From Acanthaster planci (lineage: Eukaryota; Echinodermata; Asteroidea; Valvatida; Acanthasteridae), in contig NW_019091543.1 of the NCBI RefSeq assembly GCF_001949145.1, positions 140,021 to 204,020 on the forward strand: a stretch of 64,000 bases of DNA. The letters run 5' to 3'. Shown here one piece after another: positions 32,293 through 43,600 of this stretch; the stretch's first letter is position 1; every line of letters begins with the position of its first letter. Both the position numbers and the translations under genes were made by a program. The notes beneath the pieces were generated by a model. That model was given only the letters and a program-made list of their open reading frames with translations, searched no databases and was not told the origin of the DNA.

Positions 32293-35288
32293 TTGGAGGC
32301 CATATTCTTGCACTTTCCTCCACACCGCTTGTTTCCAGTGGAACACACACCCGTGGCACTGGACCTCCGGGAAAACATCCTGCATGGCCTTCCAGGCTGC
32401 CGCCTCAAAGTCGAGCATGCATTGCTCAACTTGGACATCCTGCAAACAAATCAAAATGAAATACGTGCCTTAAGTTTAAAATACTTGGGTGGTTTCACAA
32501 ATAAGGCAAATTTTATGAAGTGGAAAAGAAACAAAAATCACTGAATGAAGACAATTTTAGTTAAATTGGAAAATGTGCAATTACCCCTACGACTTCAAGT
32601 AGGCAATCCTTGACAGCACGGAACACCCGCCTGCAATCTCGTCTCCGCCTCGACGACATCAAGACAAAACACAGAGGGACCTGTTTCATCTCCCCGTCAC
32701 GCTTAACGAAAGCGTGAATGGAGAACAGCTGTGAAAATGGCTTGCTACCACCTTGAATGTTCCATCCACGTACCATCATTTGCTGCTGGCCAGTAGTGTC
32801 AACTGGTGCCTTGCTGCAAAAACAAGATGTCTCTCCTTCGCCCGCCTGATGTCTTTGCAGAGGAAATCTACAGATATGAAAAATCAGATAAACGACAAAT
32901 TGACAGTGATGTCACCATATACTCGCTGCTTCCCCGTCTGATCTCTTTCTGGTTAAAGAGAACCTATACAGATACAAAAAAATCTAACAAACGACACACC
33001 GATTTTAGCGTTAGAACATAGCATTTGAAGAGCAGTAAAGAGCAATTGAAAAATTCTCGGAGGTAAATTTTCCCATACCCTCATCAATGAAGTCTTCTGA
33101 AGAGCAGTAAAGAGCAATGGAAAAATTCTCGGAGGTAAATTTTCCCATACCCTCATCAATGAAGTCTTCTTGGAAATCAAAGTCCAGGTCATTGGGGTCC
33201 TGCGGTCTCAACCTCTGTCGAGCACGATTTGCTTGGCGAGCTAGGTTGACGGGCTTTGGCAAAGCTGGTAGGGGAGCATCCGATACTGTTTCTACAATCG
33301 CTAGTGATTGCAGTAGCTGACCTGAACATGCTGGCAACGGCCCTATCCTTCACCTTGGTGATCAAGCGAGCCACAACGTTGTTCCCTGGCTTCCCAGGGT
33401 GGTTGTGCTCGACCGACCCCTCTTCGAAGTGGTCTCCCGTCTGGATTACAGACGCACCGCAGTGGATGGTCTTGTTACGGACGGCGCATCTGTCAAAAAA
33501 AATTAATTGAGCTATTCTTAGCAACAAGTGAAAGATCTAAGTATTTACAACATCAGTAAGATATACATACAACTTAAAATGGATGGAGATTTTAGTTACA
33601 GAGACTAGCGATAGCAGCACGCACACCTGTTTACACAAACCGAAGCATTTGGGTAGAAATCAATTCAATTTCACTCAATCGGAAAATTACAGATGTGATT
33701 AAAAAGTATACAGTACCCCAGTACGTCTTCTCACCCCGAACCTTCTTGACGGTGTAGCTGTAACCCCTTGAGTCTGTGAGTAGATTCCGCTGCCGTTGTG
33801 AGGATGACACTACAAGGTCGTATGTGACCTCGTCATCCATCGGGAGGTCACCATCCACACAGTGTCGTCGTCCATGCTGTCTTCCTCAAGAGGCTCATTC
33901 CATTCGTAAGGGATTCCAACACCAACGATGTCATCTGGACCATCTTGGACGTCTAATGGTGGTGTTGGCAATTGTGCAGGAGCTGTTTCCATGGGACTCG
34001 GTAGTGGTGGTGGTGTTGGTGATCGTGCAGTTTCCATCTGGTGGGAGTTTGACGAAAACTTGATGGATATACAATGAGTAATTTTAAAAACCATCATGCA
34101 TAATCTCTGCGTGTGCTATAATGGCTGTAACATTTAGTTTTATATATTAATGGCATCACACTTTTAACTTGAAAATAAGCAAAACGTCAATATACTCAAT
34201 ATACTGTCAAACCTCACCTCAGGGATCTCGGCTAGGTCACTTCCTGGTAGAGATGCACCACTGGTTGTGAATCCTCCAGCAAGCTGTAACACGAGGAAAA
34301 ACACCTTTTTAACGGTAGTTTTTTTGTAGTAAATGGTGACACAACAACACAGATAATCTACTTTTGGGCCACAGCAAGGTGCAAGAGTGAGAAACGCACA
34401 GCAGGGAATGTAAATAAAACTGTGATTGTAACGACTCTCCAAATAAAAACAATCTCAGGGCATCTCTGGGCAGTGATGAGCACGACAATTATTACCTGTG
34501 GCTCAGCAGCAGTCGAACTCCAAAGAGACGTTCTTGGGCCGACGCAACAAGCACATTCCCAGGAAAACGGCCCACCAGATTTGACTGCCTCCTTATAGAA
34601 CGTCAAAGTTATTCCTGTAACAGATGATTTTTTAAACGTGTTATTCTCCCTAGGTACTTTCGGGAATAAAGCAGTAGGCCTAAAAGAGCATCACATGTAC
34701 ATGTAAGCACGGGCAAAAAGGCATGTACATTTCCATTTTGAGTTGTAGATGTTTGTGTAGCCCATATTACTATTAAGATACGCGAATGCAACTGCATAAA
34801 CAAAATACATGTACAATGGAAATAAATGCATTGTGAGGTTCCTGTGTTTAACACTTAAGGCTGTTTGGGAAGGATTCACGAAATTAAATATCGGTTCAAA
34901 CACTGAAATGTCTTAAATGAAATGACTAAAATAGAGGGGAAGACGGAGATGGAAATTCGACGGAGATCTAAAAAAAAGTAAGGGGAAACTTTGAAGAAAG
35001 TTATAGGGAATGATATAAAATACTGTTTCTTTTCTGGTACGTTAATTTATGATGCAAATAAAGGGGGATTTAAACTCTTATTGCAAAAAGAATTACCTTC
35101 AGATGTTCACATTTTTAACAGAACTGAAAATCAAAATTACCTTGACAACAGCGTCGGTGTTGCCAGCGTTGACATCCGTCGCATTGCACTGCATGCTGCC
35201 GAGATGTAACGTCCTCTCTACACGTAATGCAGGGAAACAGTGGCACAGGCTTCCCAGAATTTCTCAGTTTTCGAGTTTGAACAGGCAT
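32293..35288 (-). pseudogene. PHD-FLYWCH-MULE transposase gene, seven exons, frameshifted
   Basis: Seven exon-like blocks on the minus strand. (1) 35288-35141: Met start and a PHD-like finger, 'FPCITCREDVTSRQHAVQCD' then CxxWQHRRC. (2) 34614-34496: 'WECACC' completes the finger. (3) 34283-34218. (4) 34037-33717: Pro-rich acidic part, then FLYWCH start 'LLTDSRGYSYTVKKVRGEKT'. (5) 33489-33151: 'CAVRNKTIHCGAS' and 'EHNHPGKPG', then 'LRPQDPNDLDFDF'. (6) 32813-32585: 'FSQLFSIHAFVKRDGEMKQV'. (7) 32439 into the gap: 'MLDFEAAAWKAM' and 'CVFHWKQAVWRKVQEYGL', typical of the MULE catalytic domain. Exons 1-4 join in frame with consensus GT/AG sites. Exons 4, 5 and 6 contain single-base shifts and a stop, so the copy is probably inactive unless these are sequence errors. 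Such proteins cut and paste their element in the nucleus. Confidence 0.75.
33027..33170. repeat. 72-bp tandem duplication across a splice donor
   Basis: The unit beginning 'gaagagcagtaaagagcaat' and ending 'catcaatgaagtcttct' occurs twice in succession with one mismatch. It includes the donor site of transposase exon 5, so two equivalent donors exist 72 bp (24 codons) apart. Confidence 0.9.
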
Positions 35289-36884
35289 GGTAGTTGAAAA
35301 CCGTTCAGGACTAGATTTGATATCAGTGATGTCTTGGAACAAGTGATAAGTAGCTGACGAGCGTCGTATTTTTATGGAGGCACATTTCCTTTGATGTCTT
35401 ATTTGCCGCTTGTAATCTGGAGGTTTTTGTTGCAATAAAAAGCCACAGATAGGCCCCTCTGATGTACATAAGAGATGCTGCATGCGTACAACACATACTG
35501 CAGATATACATTAATATCACGAACATTGACCTTTTACAGTGTCTCATGGTGTTATCCGGTCTCCACCTCACTTTCCAATTTTTTTTGGGGGGGGGGCCTG
35601 GCAAGTCTTACACTTCCACCATGCCCCCCCCCCGAATACCGGCAAAATTTAGGGAGATGGATCAATTCATCCATACAGGCCTAAACTTACTGCCCAAATA
35701 ATGCAAATAGGTTGGTAATTTCCAACAACACAAATCAAATCATTTTAAAAGAAAAATGTAGAATATTTCCTATTGTCTTAAACTTGGAGACGGTTTTAAA
35801 GCCGGCCCCTTATAAAAGTGAATGAAAAGTTTGAAAATGTGTTTGGAAATCATTATCATTCCTGTTGGGGAATTTGTGAAATACGATGCAGCCAGCTTGA
35901 TGTGCCTCTGCAGGTGTTGCTTCTGTGCTGGTTAACAGAGTCCAATTAGGACCAATTAGGCTTTTTTCACTTTGATTTCAGCGGTGATCAGCACCCCCTG
36001 GAACCCTGCCACTGTCAAGGAATGCCGAATGAACTTACCGCCTTTTGTGAGTCAGTGCCATGCCGCGCGTGGGATTAAATCCCTGTGCGTTAGTACATGA
36101 AGCGCAATGAATGAGTTCAAATGATTGACAGATCCTAAAGCTTTTTTTTAGAAACTCTCAGTCATTAGCCGTACCAAAAATATCAGAATTAATTAAAGTA
36201 TTATCTTTAAGTGGGCAGAAATCGTCTCGGTTGCAAACCGGAATATATATAGAAGCAAGAATATTTCTACTAATTTTCCTTTCATCTTACAGGTCCTACC
36301 TTAAGTCTTTACATCAAAATATGAAACTGACCCTAACTACTTGTACTGGTATGTTTAGATTATTATTACGAGGTTGCCAAAACCCTAACCCTAACCCTCC
36401 TCAATCCTTCACCTGTTGGAGGACTGAGGAGTGTTGGGGTTAAGGGTACATTCCACCAAATTAATGGTCGTATGTCTGCTCGCAAACTCATTAGTAATAT
36501 TTTGTGATGCTACCTTTTTTTTTTTACAATAAGACGTGCCATAATCACGAGGGATCATAGAAGTTTTTATACAAACCCCACATTTGGGCTTGATACTTTT
36601 CAGTTCAGAGTTCTTTCACAAAAAGCCGCACATCGCGGGCCTATTTTGGATAGAGGCAGGCGGCTACATTCAGAGCTGAGCGCATAGTTTTACTACTATT
36701 AGGGGGTATATTCTGGAAAAGGCGAATAAGAAAATTCATAAAATTGAATTGAAAAGTGATCGATCAGGCCATAATATTGAATTTCCAGCGAAAAAAACAG
36801 AAGTGCAACCTTTTCGCAAGGCTGAGGGTCGGCGCTATTTCAGTCTATGGGCGCGTATATTTGGTATAATGCAACCTTAAGCCT
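35289..36884. other. MULE interior upstream of the transposase gene
   Basis: 5' region of the transposase and sub-terminal sequence. It contains T/G and C runs (35578-35597, 35624-35634) and a short telomere-like (CCCTAA)3 stretch at 36382-36398. No second gene recognised. Confidence 0.45.
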
Positions 36885-37095
36885 CAGTGGGTCCGAGTTG
36901 ACTCGACGTGGGTCCGAGTTGGCGTGGGTCCGAGTTGGCTTGGGTCCCAGTTGGTTGTTGGCCCGAGTTGGTCGTGGGTCTGGGTTTGTATTGGGTCCGA
37001 GTTGGCGTGGGTCTGAGTTGGTGGTGGGTCCGAGTTGGCATGGGTCCGACTTGGAATGGGTCCGAGTTGGTTTGGGTCCGAGTTGACCTGATCCC
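36885..37095 (-). repeat. Right MULE TIR, minisatellite array
   Basis: Inverted counterpart of 30896-31066: units 'gggtccgagttggcgt' repeated about twelve times. Confidence 0.9.
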
Positions 37096-37103
37096 ATTGG
37101 CAG

Positions 37104-38285
37104 TAGGTTCCACTCAACTACATGTATGGTTCTTGGCAGAAATTGTAACAATCTTTTTTGATGGTGGGGTGAACAAAGGAAGTTACAGTTGATTTCTGGG
37201 TGTGAATTTTTTTGGCGGCTTGTTTGATTTGAAGTTTGTCAGTGTTGATGGCTATTGTATGATGTATGGACTTAAACAGGAGTGTGAGTCTGGATACGGC
37301 CCTGTGGCTTTCCAGTGAATCCCATCCCAATTCAGATATCATAGATATACATGTAGGTGTGCCATGAGGCATGCAAGTATATGCTTGTTTGATGCGGAGC
37401 AGGCTGAGTACTCATACCTAATTTATTGCAGCATGTATGGTCTTTGCGTACACAAAGAACTCGCGCAAGAACCCGCCTGTAACCACTTGTCTTTCTTTTG
37501 CCGATTGATGGTGCACTTCAGCTCGGGGCAGATAGGCCTTCTCTTTGAGAACTCGAAGTCATTTCTCTGTGTGACTTCGAGCCAACACGATTTACATGGT
37601 GTCCTTATGCTGCGGGTTTTGGAATTGACTTTTTCTGGTGAAATGGTTCATAGGTGTATTTGAGAAATCCACCGTGTTTAGGAAGTACGACATAAATAAT
37701 GTCTGACTACAGCACCCCCTGAACACAGATGTTCTGCAGATCGCACGTTAAGTCCCTCTCAAGTGAACGTCTTTGTCCATTTTTACACATCTATGTCTGT
37801 TATCTTGTATGGCTTGTTTAATTTGAATTAATAAAGTACCGTAAGTAAATACACTCTGATTGAACGTGTATGTTTGAGGTTAGCTTCTTTGGGACTTTTG
37901 CTTGGACTTGCAGATGAACTTGCTACCACCTCATGGGAGAGTTTTGAAATATGCCTTCCATGTTTATGATACCTTCCAAGTAGTCAAACTCTGATCGAGA
38001 ATGAATGCTTCAGTTGGTTCTGTTCTGGAAGAGGGAATGTTGATCAGTTAAGCAACGTGATGGATCTTAATCATTTACTGTGAGAAATGTCTCAAAATGA
38101 TCTTGCCACGTTCAATATGCTGCTTCATGCTACTTGTGAGTTTCACCATTTTAATGATACATGAATAAACGTCCCTAGCATCTAACATTGTCCAAAAGTG
38201 GGGAAAAAGGGGAAGAAAAATTATCATAATCTGTTTTGGGTATAAAAAGGAGACTCATTATCATAATCCATTTTGGGTTGAAAAG
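37104..38285. other. Non-coding, nothing firmly recognised
   Basis: Right flank of the MULE. It carries the second 'ICPELKCT' segment (minus strand, about 37540-37490). Otherwise no gene supported. Confidence 0.35.
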
Positions 38286-40690
38286 AGAGAGATGGAGGTC
38301 TCTGAGAATCCTTTAAAACTTTGTGTTTTGCATGCCAGATCTCTGAAAAATAAATCGGCAGATTTTGTGACATACGCTATCAACAGCAAAGCAGATCTGT
38401 TTGCTATTACTGAGATGTGGCTATATAGACATGGATGTTGCCCATAAGGTTGAAGTACTCCTCCTGGTTTTAGATTATTGGATCATCCTCAGAAGACACG
38501 AGTTGGGGGAGGAACTGCTTTAGTTTTTGAGAACTTCTTCATATTAAGAAAATTGCTGGAGGGGAAGTGGACACATTCAAGTATTCAGAATGGTCTGTTG
38601 CGATTAATTCCAATAAACTGCGATAGGTGATTACGGCGCCTTTATTAAATTCTGTGGTTCTCATTTCTTTTACCACTTGAGATAAGGTCGGTTGAAAAAA
38701 AAAATTCCATGTTGCTGGTGTATAAATGACTGAATATACACATGTTCTTATTGTTACCCGAAGCCACAAAAGATACCGCCCTGGACTGAGGAAGTCTAAT
38801 GCTGCTGGTCGGTACCATGCTGCTCACATTGAAAATCCCCTTGTACAAGTCTGGGTCAAGACAAGTGTAGGGCATTGCACGAACCTCAGTAGGCCACAGA
38901 AAGTTGCAGTATACCGAATGTTCACGTGAATGCTGACCGTCGCTGTTGGTCATTTGGGAAATTGTAAGTTTTCAGGGCTTTTGTTTTCAAAGGTTATGCT
39001 GGCAAATTTTTTTACCTTCAAATTTTTGGGGGGTTTATTTGTTTTTCGTAGGGTCAGCAGGGGAAAAAAAGGTGTTTTTTTGGTGATCAGGAGCCCAAAA
39101 TAGGGTTGGTCGGAAATGAGAACCATAGAATATAAAAAGGGTGCCCTTATCTATAGACCACCTTACTCTGTAAATCATCCTTTTACAATCAACCAGTTTA
39201 TCAGTGAGTTCGCCAACTATTTGAAATTAGTTGTCTTATCTCCTGAACCAGTTGTAATAACCGGCGATTTCAATATTCACATTGACATTCCTGATGACCC
39301 CATCACCGATCGGTTTTTAGAGCTGCTTGAATCTATGGGTCTTCAGCAACACATAAACAAGCCTACACACAAGATGGGTCACGTACAGTTTTAGATCTTG
39401 TTATTACCTGTCAATCAGAAACGTTTTGGAAAACCTTCCAACTCCGCACCATCTTTTCTCTGATCAAATGTGTGTGTTCTTTGCAACTTGAAACAAAAGA
39501 AACTGCCTTTCCCTGTTAAGGAAGTCGCTTACAGGAATATTAAATCGATCAACATTGATTCTTTGAACACTGATTTAGATTCTTCTAAGCTATGTACAAA
39601 TGTCCCTCAGGACCTTGAAGGGCTTGCCAAGTGTTATAAAAGTACACTAGATTGAAAGCATCTTCAATAAACATGCCCCTTTGAAGTCTAAAACGGTCAC
39701 TGTTAGGCCTTGTCTGCACTGGTTTGATCAAGAAATTAAGTCAGCAGTGAGGTTGAAGAGAATAGCAGAAAGAAAGTGGTGGTGTACTGACAAGGCTTGT
39801 GATCGTTTAGATTACAAGATTCAAAGAAACAAGGTCACTTACCTAATGGAAAAAGCCTGTTGCGATTTTTACCGAGAATTCATTGACAGTAATAGTTCTA
39901 ATCAAGCGAAGTTATTCAGAGCATCGAAAAAGGTACTAAAACACACTAATAATGCTCCTTTCCCTCCGTATACCGACAAGCTGGCTCTTGCTAATGACAT
40001 GGGTAACTTCTTTGAGAAGAAAATATTTAATATCCATGTTAGGCTTGATAATTTCACTTCAGCCGTAGCAATCCAAACTTCCTATCCAGTACTTGAATCG
40101 CCTTTGTGGTGTGGCATTTTGTTGGACCAATTTCAACCACTAACCATGTCACAAGTTGAAGAAATCATGTGATCTGGATCCACTGCCTACTAAGCTGGTG
40201 AGTGATTGCCTTGATGTCTTGCTTCCAGTTATCACCCGGATTATCAACTCTTCCTAAGAATCTGATGTATTTCCAAGGGACTGGAAAGAAGCTTTGGTCC
40301 GTCCTTTGTTGAAGAGAGATAACCTCAATCCCATTTTAGAAAATTATCGACTGATTAGTAATCTACAATTCATTTCTAAATTGACAGAGAGAGCTGTGTG
40401 TATTCAGCTTTACTCCCACATGTGTCAACATTCTCTGTTTCCAGATTTTCAATCGTCTTACCGAAAGTATCATAGCACTGAGACGGCTCTCCTGAGGGTC
40501 AAGAATGGCATACTGCTGAAAATGAACTCTCAGCATGTCATTTTGCTTGTTCGCTTGGACTTACGTGCTGCCTTCAGTTGTTAATCACACCATTCTGTTG
40601 CAATGTTCAGAATCTAAAGTTGGGATATCTGGTAAAGCTCTGGCCTGGTTTTCATCTTACTTATCTGGCAGAAGCCAACATATTTCTATT
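38286..40690 (+). mobile_element. CR1/L2-like LINE with endonuclease and RT parts, broken
   Basis: In order on the plus strand: an endonuclease start, 'LCVLHARSLKNKSADFVTYA' and 'DLFAITEMWL' (about 38319-38420); a later endonuclease motif, 'EPVVITGDFNIHIDIPDDP' (about 39244-39300) with 'LLESMGLQQHINKPTHKMG'; the linker (39681-40172); and reverse transcriptase start, 'LENYRLISNLQFISKLTERA' (about 40336-40395) with 'LVRLDLRAAFSC'. The sequence stops before the YADD box. The order and wording match CR1/L2-type elements. The endonuclease is interrupted by an insertion at about 38640-39110, and several stops break the frame. Confidence 0.75.
38636..39148. mobile_element. Insertion with inverted ends inside the LINE
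   Basis: 'ctgtggttctcatttc' at about 38650-38665 is mirrored by 'gaaatgagaaccatag' at 39112-39127, with related flanks ('ggcgcctttatt' and 'aaaagggtgccc'). Because LINE motifs lie on both sides, the 0.5-kb interval looks like an insertion or a local inverted duplication. No protein recognised. Confidence 0.45.
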
Positions 40691-43600
40691 CAGGGTACTG
40701 AATCTTGAATTTCCAAAGGGAAGCGGGAGGCCAACCTCTCCTTGAGAGTCCCTAGGCGGTCCTGTTTCTGTCCGAATTTGCACTTTTTTCCATGGGCTTG
40801 TATTTAGTGTCATGCAACCCACAGCTACCGGACACTGCAGTGCTCAGGAATCAGTCGTCAGCCCGTGTGTGCCAACATGGCATACTTTTTGTGGGTGATA
40901 ACTCAGCCATGTGTACTGTGACATCGTCTCCAGGACATTAACGTACAGTTTAAATTGCTATTTGAACAGGATGGCAACTTCGAGCTCAACGACAAGATCG
41001 CTCCCGATTTGAAGGCAAAATTTTTTTTTTCTTCCCAAATGTGAGTACACCTTACCAGTATTATTGGAATCTCCGATACTCACCCTAATCCTAAGCTAGA
41101 TGCATTTAACAGTTTAAGGACCGTTTTGAAGGTACATGTAAATTTGGAGGATTTTGATTTTGGGTACAAGCTACATGTATTTTGAGTGAAATGAATTCAT
41201 GGGATGAAAAGCCTATGGAAGGTACTTGGACCCAACCATCATCGACCATTTTTAGAATCCAAGTTAATCGGCCTATAAATAATGATGATTTCTCTGCACC
41301 GTCTTAAACGTTTGCACTATACTTATGGGTCTTACCATCTTATCACCGTCAACACATGAGCAGCATACATGTATATGTACATGTAAATCAGCTGAATACA
41401 TGAAAGAGGCACAGAACTATATTTGGGCTAAAAAAGATTTTCGGTGGTTTGAGGTTCAAACAAAATTTATCTCTAAGCAGGGTAGCGGTTGAGTGATATT
41501 TACCTTCTAACGGATGACAGAACTTGGACTGTACCATTTTGGAAAGCCCTACGGTTGTGTAGCTAATGCAAATACAGGTTTGAGCACATTTAAATTTTCA
41601 ACTTTATTTAAGTCGTGAATAAGTGATCACAGGGTAAGCAAAACCCTGTGAAAGACTTTGGGAAAATAGGTAACTTCCTAATTCGATGCATGTAATGTTG
41701 GTTTATCGTATAATACCATTACCCCTTCAGTGTAATGGTATGGTCTGATCTACATGTACCTTGGAGGCAACATGGCTGCTGACTTAGTAGCTGCTCATAG
41801 GAGGCAATTTTGTGAACTAAAAACAGCAATTTTCAAGAATCTAACCATTTGTAGTTAGCCATAATATCCTTTTGATAAATGCTTTATGGTCATATACTGC
41901 TTCTGTTTATTTTGAATGTGTTTTAGAGATGTCGACGGTACTATGTGTGTTGACAGTAAATGTAATTAGTAAGACTGCTACTGGTCATGGTACGTGTGTT
42001 GGCACAGTGAAGTAACTTCACTAGGACCCTACAAATCGCCTCTTTTAACATTTGGACTTGGTCGGCTAAAATATCTAGAGTCCTACTTTTGGATGGTGTT
42101 ATTGTGAATAAACAAAATAATCAAAGAATTTTCGTAACATTTCTCCCAGATTCATGAAGCACCGTGTTCAAATTACATGTTCTAGATACTAACTGTGCCA
42201 TTTTTAAGGGATCAAGGGTACTTATTGAAACTGAAAGGTTTCTGTTTTGGAATGATTCTAAATTCTTTTGTTACACATGTATATGTACATGTAGGCTGTA
42301 CCATACAATGGCTGAAAGCAACCAAGCACTGCCTCTGTGGTGAAAAAGTGGTCAGGTGGAATCTGCTTGCCATGACAACAGTATAAACTATTGACTGGTG
42401 TTGTGGTTGGTAATTCCCCAAGGACATCACTCACAGGGGTGAAAGGTTCATGCTTTAGTATCCTGTTGCCAGTTGGATTATTTTGTCATTTACATGTATG
42501 ATGCACAAAAGACCAGAACGTTTTGGTTCATTTCAACAAAATGATGCAGCCATTTGAGGCAGAATTAAAGTCATTTAGCGTAAATTATACTACATATTAG
42601 AAATGTATTGAAAACACAAAAACAGATACATTTTATTGTAATATATATGTTTGTGTAAGATTTGAGTAGCACAACAGATGCCTCAATTTTATGTGTTTCG
42701 TGGTTTGTCTTTCAAAATCTTTTGATGGAAGTAGTTTTGGACCAAAATTTAAGGGTGCTTGATGCCTAGATTCCAGTTTGTAAACATTTGTTTTAGTATT
42801 TGAAGTTCAGACATGTACATGTACACAGTATTCAAAAAAGAGAGAAAAGATTTCTGTATAGGTACATGTAATGCTCTTATATATGCATAGGTTGTATCCC
42901 TTTTTTACAGTTTCAGAATAGAAAATAGAATAAATGCCTCAGTTCAAAACATTGACCATGTATTGGTGTTTTTTGGGCAGATGAGGGCTTGTGATACCTG
43001 TCTAGACAATATAAATATACTCTGTTGTACTTAAATTGATTCATTGACTTCAACAATTCACTATCCTGTTGTTTGACTTGAGATTTATGCACAGCACAAG
43101 GTCACTAAAGTACAGGGGAAAAGACTGAAGCAAGTTTATGGAAATCAATGTTAGTTACCCAGCAACCAATAACCTTGACAACTTTCCTGTCAGATTTGGG
43201 GCATTGGGAAACCATTCACCCAGTTCAAACCATGTCAGCTTGCATTTTGTCAGACCATAGGGCAAGGTTGGAGGGTGTTTAGACTGACTTGAGTGTTGGT
43301 GCCACAATTTAGTTAGAGAAAGATTGTGAGCTCGACTGCAGTTCGTACGTATGTACATGATGTGCACGTGTAACGGTATGTTGTGTTGTAGCCTACATGT
43401 ATACATGTACATGCACGTGTACACTAGTATGTGCACACCGGTACATGCATGCATTTGTTAGTTGAACTTACTATGAATGTGCACGTATGTAAATGTGTTG
43501 TTTATACTAAGTTCACATCTTTTTGATGTGTTCCCACAGACACACGCACTCATGCATGTACTGTACATGTTCACCCACATACACTTATGTGTATGTACAT

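Larger units (their letters stand above)
30896..37095 (-). mobile_element. Mutator-like (MULE) DNA transposon with minisatellite TIRs
   Basis: The ends are inverted and begin GGTTTCGAGTCAACTCGGAC on the left and, on the reverse strand from the right, GGGATCAGGTCAACTCGGAC. The 8-bp sequence ATTGGCAG stands immediately outside both ends (30888-30895, 37096-37103), an exact target-site duplication. Each TIR is about 170-210 bp of 17-18-bp units 'ccaactcggaccca'. Inside, the minus strand encodes a multi-exon PHD-FLYWCH-MULE transposase gene. An N gap (31404-32292) hides its last part. The duplication is 8 bp where MULEs usually make about 9. Confidence 0.85.

Noticed and set aside
31315-32544. 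Several 320-410-codon frames on both strands
   Set aside because: Same N-gap artefact. Only the minus-strand MULE exon ending at 32439 is supported.
36840-37117. Frames of 77-103 codons rich in Pro/Thr/Asp or Val/Gly
   Set aside because: Products of the minisatellite in the MULE right TIR, open in several phases.
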